From: Pseudophaeobacter profundi
GTDB lineage: Bacteria > Pseudomonadota > Alphaproteobacteria > Rhodobacterales > Rhodobacteraceae
Assembly (NCBI RefSeq): GCF_029697505.1
Contig: NZ_JARJEF010000014.1
Coordinates: forward strand, 19,726 to 83,725
Direction: 5' to 3'
DNA length: 64,000 nucleotides
In this document: piece after piece, positions 61,522 to 64,000 of the stretch
Position numbering within the stretch: the first letter of the stretch is position 1
How the letters are laid out: each line of letters opens with the position of its first letter
The notes under the pieces: generated by a model
Told to the model about the DNA's origin: nothing
The model's input: only the letters and a program-made list of their open reading frames with translations
Databases searched by the model: none
Translations under genes and position numbers: made by a program

Positions 61522-62439
61522 TTATTTTGCTTCGTCGCCTTGCAGGCGATCTTTTGGGGTCGCATCTTCCTGACCAGTTTGAACCAGCCGCAAAGGATGG
61601 GAGCGTCCGGCGCAGAAGAATAAATTTTCATCTAGAACGTCCTGAACCATTTCAGCATTCACCACCTGAGAGTCGGCTTCGAACGCATAGAGCATTGCAA
61701 AATCGCAAAGTTGATTGATCAGCCTCGGGACACCACCGGTAGCCTGCAGGATCAATGGGAAGGTCTCAGGAAGAAAAATAGGATTATTGGTACCAGAAAC
61801 GACTAATCGGTGTGATATATAGGCCTCGATATCGGTCTCTTTCAAACGCGGTAAAAAGACGCTCGCTGAAATGCGTTGGGCCAGCTGCGTCATGTCAGAT
61901 TGCATGACGATATCACGCAGTTCTGGCTGACCAACCAGAACCAACTGGATCAATTCGTGATCTGCAAAATTGATATTGGTAAGCATCCGAAGATGTTCAA
62001 GCGAATCCCGCCCCAGGTTCTGGGCCTCGTCGAAAATGAGAATGACCCGCCGCCCCTGGCCGTATTGCTCGACCAAGAAATCTTCGAAGCGCCGGTTGAG
62101 CGCAGCATAGGATTCGTTATCCTCAAAGGGCTGGTCAAGCGCGGTAAGAACCAGACGAAGCAAGTCAGTACGGTTGGTCGCAACCGAGTTGGAAATAAAG
62201 CCGATAAGGAGATCATCGCCAATCTTCTGCAAAAGATCCCGAAGAAGAGTCGTCTTTCCCGAACCGACATCGCCTGTAACAAGCGTGATCGGAGCCCGTG
62301 AAATAATACCGTACTCCAGTACAGCGCTGACCTTTTTGTGAATGCGAGACCAAAATATGAAGTCGGGGTCAGGCACCAGGGTGAAGGGGCGCTTGTTCAG
62401 CCCAAAGTGTTCAAGGTAAAAATCAAAACTAAAATTCAT
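61522..62439 (-). CDS. ExeA-like AAA ATPase of the exosortase/EPS system
   Basis: A 305-residue ATPase that starts with YLEHFGLNKRPFTLVPDPDFIFWS, a segment typical of GspA/ExeA and PEP-CTERM-associated ATPases. It has Walker A VTGDVGSGKTTLLRDL (about 54-69), Walker B VILIFDEAQNLG (about 131-142), a sensor region LVLVGQPELRDI, and a C-terminal AAA lid with GGVPRLINQLCD. It lies first in the operon with Wzz and the tyrosine kinase, as in other exosortase loci. The start is ATG 62439; upstream codons in the open frame are excluded. Confidence 0.88.
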   Translation of the reverse strand: MNFSFDFYLEHFGLNKRPFTLVPDPDFIFWSRIHKKVSAVLEYGIISRAPITLVTGDVGSGKTTLLRDLLQKIGDDLLIGFISNSVATNRTDLLRLVLTALDQPFEDNESYAALNRRFEDFLVEQYGQGRRVILIFDEAQNLGRDSLEHLRMLTNINFADHELIQLVLVGQPELRDIVMQSDMTQLAQRISASVFLPRLKETDIEAYISHRLVVSGTNNPIFLPETFPLILQATGGVPRLINQLCDFAMLYAFEADSQVVNAEMVQDVLDENLFFCAGRSHPLRLVQTGQEDATPKDRLQGDEAK

Positions 62440-62880
62440 GGAACATCCATACGATACGGGAACACCATCTGTTAAGAACAAGGCAGATATGCACCACGGG
62501 TCCAAGTGCTCTCTAACGGCAAACCACCAACATGGCAATTCCCGGAAGGCCAAGATCATAGGTGCCACCGGTATTTTCAACGGATGCTATAAGCCGGTGG
62601 TTGAAAATCTCCACCTGCCGCCAGCTTTTTAATCTACGGCTGCATTCAAAGCGCGCGGCGGCTAGGCCACAGGGTCGCAGCAGTCTTGGGGCATGCGTAC
62701 CACTAAATTGCATTGCGACCGGGCTCTTTGTGATGCCCCAGGGGGGGCCATCTACAGCCTGGTCGGGATACCTTTATATTGGTTGACCCGTTTTCACTAT
62801 CCGCGGTGATCCGGGGATGACTTTTCACTGGTGTTGGGTCATTAGTGTTCCCAATGGTTTTAAGTGATTCAAGTGATTTT
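62440..62880. other. Divergent control region of the EPS operons
   Basis: No gene recognised in 441 bases between the ATPase operon and the terminal glycosyltransferase. TTTTCACT occurs twice at about 62791 and 62822, flanking a GC-rich patch. Promoters for both directions should lie here. Confidence 0.4.
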
Positions 62881-63741
62881 ATGTCTGAACTTGCAATAAT
62901 TATCCCGCATTACAATGATCTAGACCGCCTTGAACGCTGTCTTGAACATTTGATGCCGCAAATTGGCGCCCATATTGAACTGATCGTTGTCGACAATGCC
63001 TCGACCGTTGATCTGAGTTCATTTAAATCAGACTGGCCGGATTTGCGGCTTGTATCTGAGAGCAAGAAAGGTGCTGCAGAAGCACGAAACCGCGGGGTCG
63101 CAGAGACCTCGGCGCCGAATCTCTTGTTCATCGACGCTGATTGCGTTCCTGCAGAAGACTGGGTTGCAACGGCCATGGCCCTGATTGGGCGAACGGACTT
63201 GATCGGCGGCGAAGTCGCCGTATTTGACGAGACCCCGGCCCCCCGGTCTGGCTCAGAAGCTTTTGAGACGGTGTTTGCTTTCAACTTCAAGCGTTATATC
63301 GAAGAAGAGAATTTTTCGGGCAGTGGCAATCTTCTGACGCGCAGAGATGTGTTTGAGAAAACCGGCCCCTTCCATACTGGTGTGTCAGAAGACATGGATT
63401 GGTGTCATCGCGCGATCGCGGCAGGTTTCAAGTTGGAATATGAGGAAACCCTTCGCGTTTCCCATCCTTCCCGGCAAGATTGGGATGCACTCCAACGCAA
63501 GTGGAAACGGGTAACCGAAGAGCAATTTGGGGTGAACGGGAACTCGCCGCGTGCGCGGGTCAAGTGGGCTGTCCGGGCTCTGATGATGCCCCCAAGCATC
63601 CTGGTACATATTCCGCGCATTCTAAGGCATCCAAGGTTGGCAGGCTTTGGTGAACGTATTTCTGCTGTCGGGACATTGTTCAGGCTTCGCTTGCAGCGCA
63701 TGTTCTGGATGTTGCGACAAGCCATTTCTGGCGTTGCTTGA
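62881..63741 (+). CDS. Glycosyltransferase family 2
   Basis: A 286-residue GT-A enzyme. The N-terminal fold is ELAIIIPHYNDLDRLERCLEHL and LIVVDNASTVDLSSF. KGAAEARNRGVAE and LLFIDADCVPAEDW hold the Asp-x-Asp motif (about 85-87), and EDMDWCHRAIAAGF is the acceptor-side acidic block. I chose ATG 62881; a GTG at 62845 would add 12 poorly conserved residues. The C-terminus is basic with hydrophobic patches, suggesting membrane association. It is transcribed away from the ATPase-Wzz-kinase operon and is followed by an IS3-family element. Confidence 0.87.
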   Translation: MSELAIIIPHYNDLDRLERCLEHLMPQIGAHIELIVVDNASTVDLSSFKSDWPDLRLVSESKKGAAEARNRGVAETSAPNLLFIDADCVPAEDWVATAMALIGRTDLIGGEVAVFDETPAPRSGSEAFETVFAFNFKRYIEEENFSGSGNLLTRRDVFEKTGPFHTGVSEDMDWCHRAIAAGFKLEYEETLRVSHPSRQDWDALQRKWKRVTEEQFGVNGNSPRARVKWAVRALMMPPSILVHIPRILRHPRLAGFGERISAVGTLFRLRLQRMFWMLRQAISGVA

Positions 63742-63881
63742 ACAACACCAGAAATGATAGCTGCGTTTCCTGCGCCCGCCTAGATCGCTTCAAAAGTATC
63801 CAATGTCCTGCCGCAAACCCGGTTAGCCATTGCCGACGCTTTTACAGCCCATTTTCGCTAGTCTAGGGTTGTTTCAGGCTG

Positions 63882-64000
63882 TGACCTGAGCCCCTGAATT
63901 TCCTCCAGTTTTGTGTAGAGTCCGCCCAACCGAAGGACGGACAAATGAAGACGAGATTCACGGACGAACAGATCATCCAAATGATCAAGGAGCAGGAAGC
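63882..64000 (+). mobile_element. Left end of an IS3-family insertion sequence (cut by window end)
   Basis: A TGACCTGAGCCCCTGAATTT sequence at 63882 looks like the terminal repeat, followed 43 bases later by the start of an OrfA-type gene. The other end lies beyond the window. Confidence 0.6.
63945..64000 (+). CDS. IS3-family transposase OrfA, N-terminus only
   Basis: The first 18 codons read MKTRFTDEQIIQMIKEQE, the typical beginning of the HTH protein OrfA of IS3-family elements. Cut by the window end. Confidence 0.75.
   Translation, partial: MKTRFTDEQIIQMIKEQE

Noticed and set aside
1-64000. CRISPR arrays, tRNA and rRNA genes
   Set aside because: No regularly spaced repeat-spacer pattern and no recognisable tRNA or rRNA sequence was seen on either strand.

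Overview
The window reads as part of a large plasmid of a marine alphaproteobacterium of the roseobacter group (Rhodobacteraceae). Reasons: GC-rich coding sequence with tightly packed operons, alphaproteobacterial-type ParAB/Rep modules, a VPLPA-CTERM/exosortase D system, and the combination of a RepA-type replication module with a rhamnose operon, which matches what is known of roseobacter 'biofilm plasmids'. No rRNA, tRNA or ribosomal protein gene was seen.

Layout. (1) 1-1.5 kb: 3' part of a second rfbA, identical over 656 bp to the intact rfbA at 42.3-43.1 kb, followed by an IS481-family element. (2) 1.7-4.3 kb: a manC relic, then ugd and a UDP-glucuronate epimerase (UDP-GlcA to UDP-GalA). 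(3) 4.3-14 kb: metallophosphatase, exported Clp-like protein, glmM, DEAD-box helicase, a periplasmic sensor plus GGDEF-EAL operon, and a CpXC protein. (4) 14-20 kb: one giant 1987-aa helical protein ending in an HEAGH metallopeptidase-like domain. (5) 20.5-24.3 kb: small winged-helix protein, membrane protein, chemotaxis receptor. (6) 24.3-29.5 kb: accessory patch with an NsrR-like pseudogene, a mobile module (unknown protein, two AlpA-like HTH proteins, an HTH/zinc-ribbon tyrosine recombinase), an IS remnant and a truncated peptidase-G2 gene. (7) 29.5-33.1 kb: gmd-fcl-manC (GDP-L-fucose). (8) 33.9-38.2 kb: replicon A (ParB, ParA, iteron origin, RPA-type RepA) bracketed by two parS-like palindromes. 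(9) 38.2-43.1 kb: glycosyltransferase and rfbCBDA (dTDP-L-rhamnose). (10) 43.3-63.7 kb: an exosortase/EPS locus (two VPLPA-CTERM proteins, TPR lipoprotein, export protein, outer-membrane barrel, XrtD, glycosyltransferases, acetyltransferase, Wzz, tyrosine kinase, AAA ATPase), interrupted at 45-49.3 kb by replicon B (Rep_3-type RepB, iterons, ParA, ParB) with its own parS-like sequence. (11) The window ends inside an IS3-family element.

How it fits together: the plasmid supplies activated sugars (dTDP-Rha, GDP-Fuc, UDP-GlcA/GalA, a GlmM for GlcN-1-P), chain-length control and export for an exopolysaccharide, surface proteins sorted by exosortase D, and c-di-GMP and chemotaxis functions that could switch cells between swimming and attachment. 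The two complete replication/partition modules, with related ParAB but different palindromes, together with the direct rfbA repeat, suggest a cointegrate of two plasmids. Function assignments rest on motif recognition by eye; no database search was possible.
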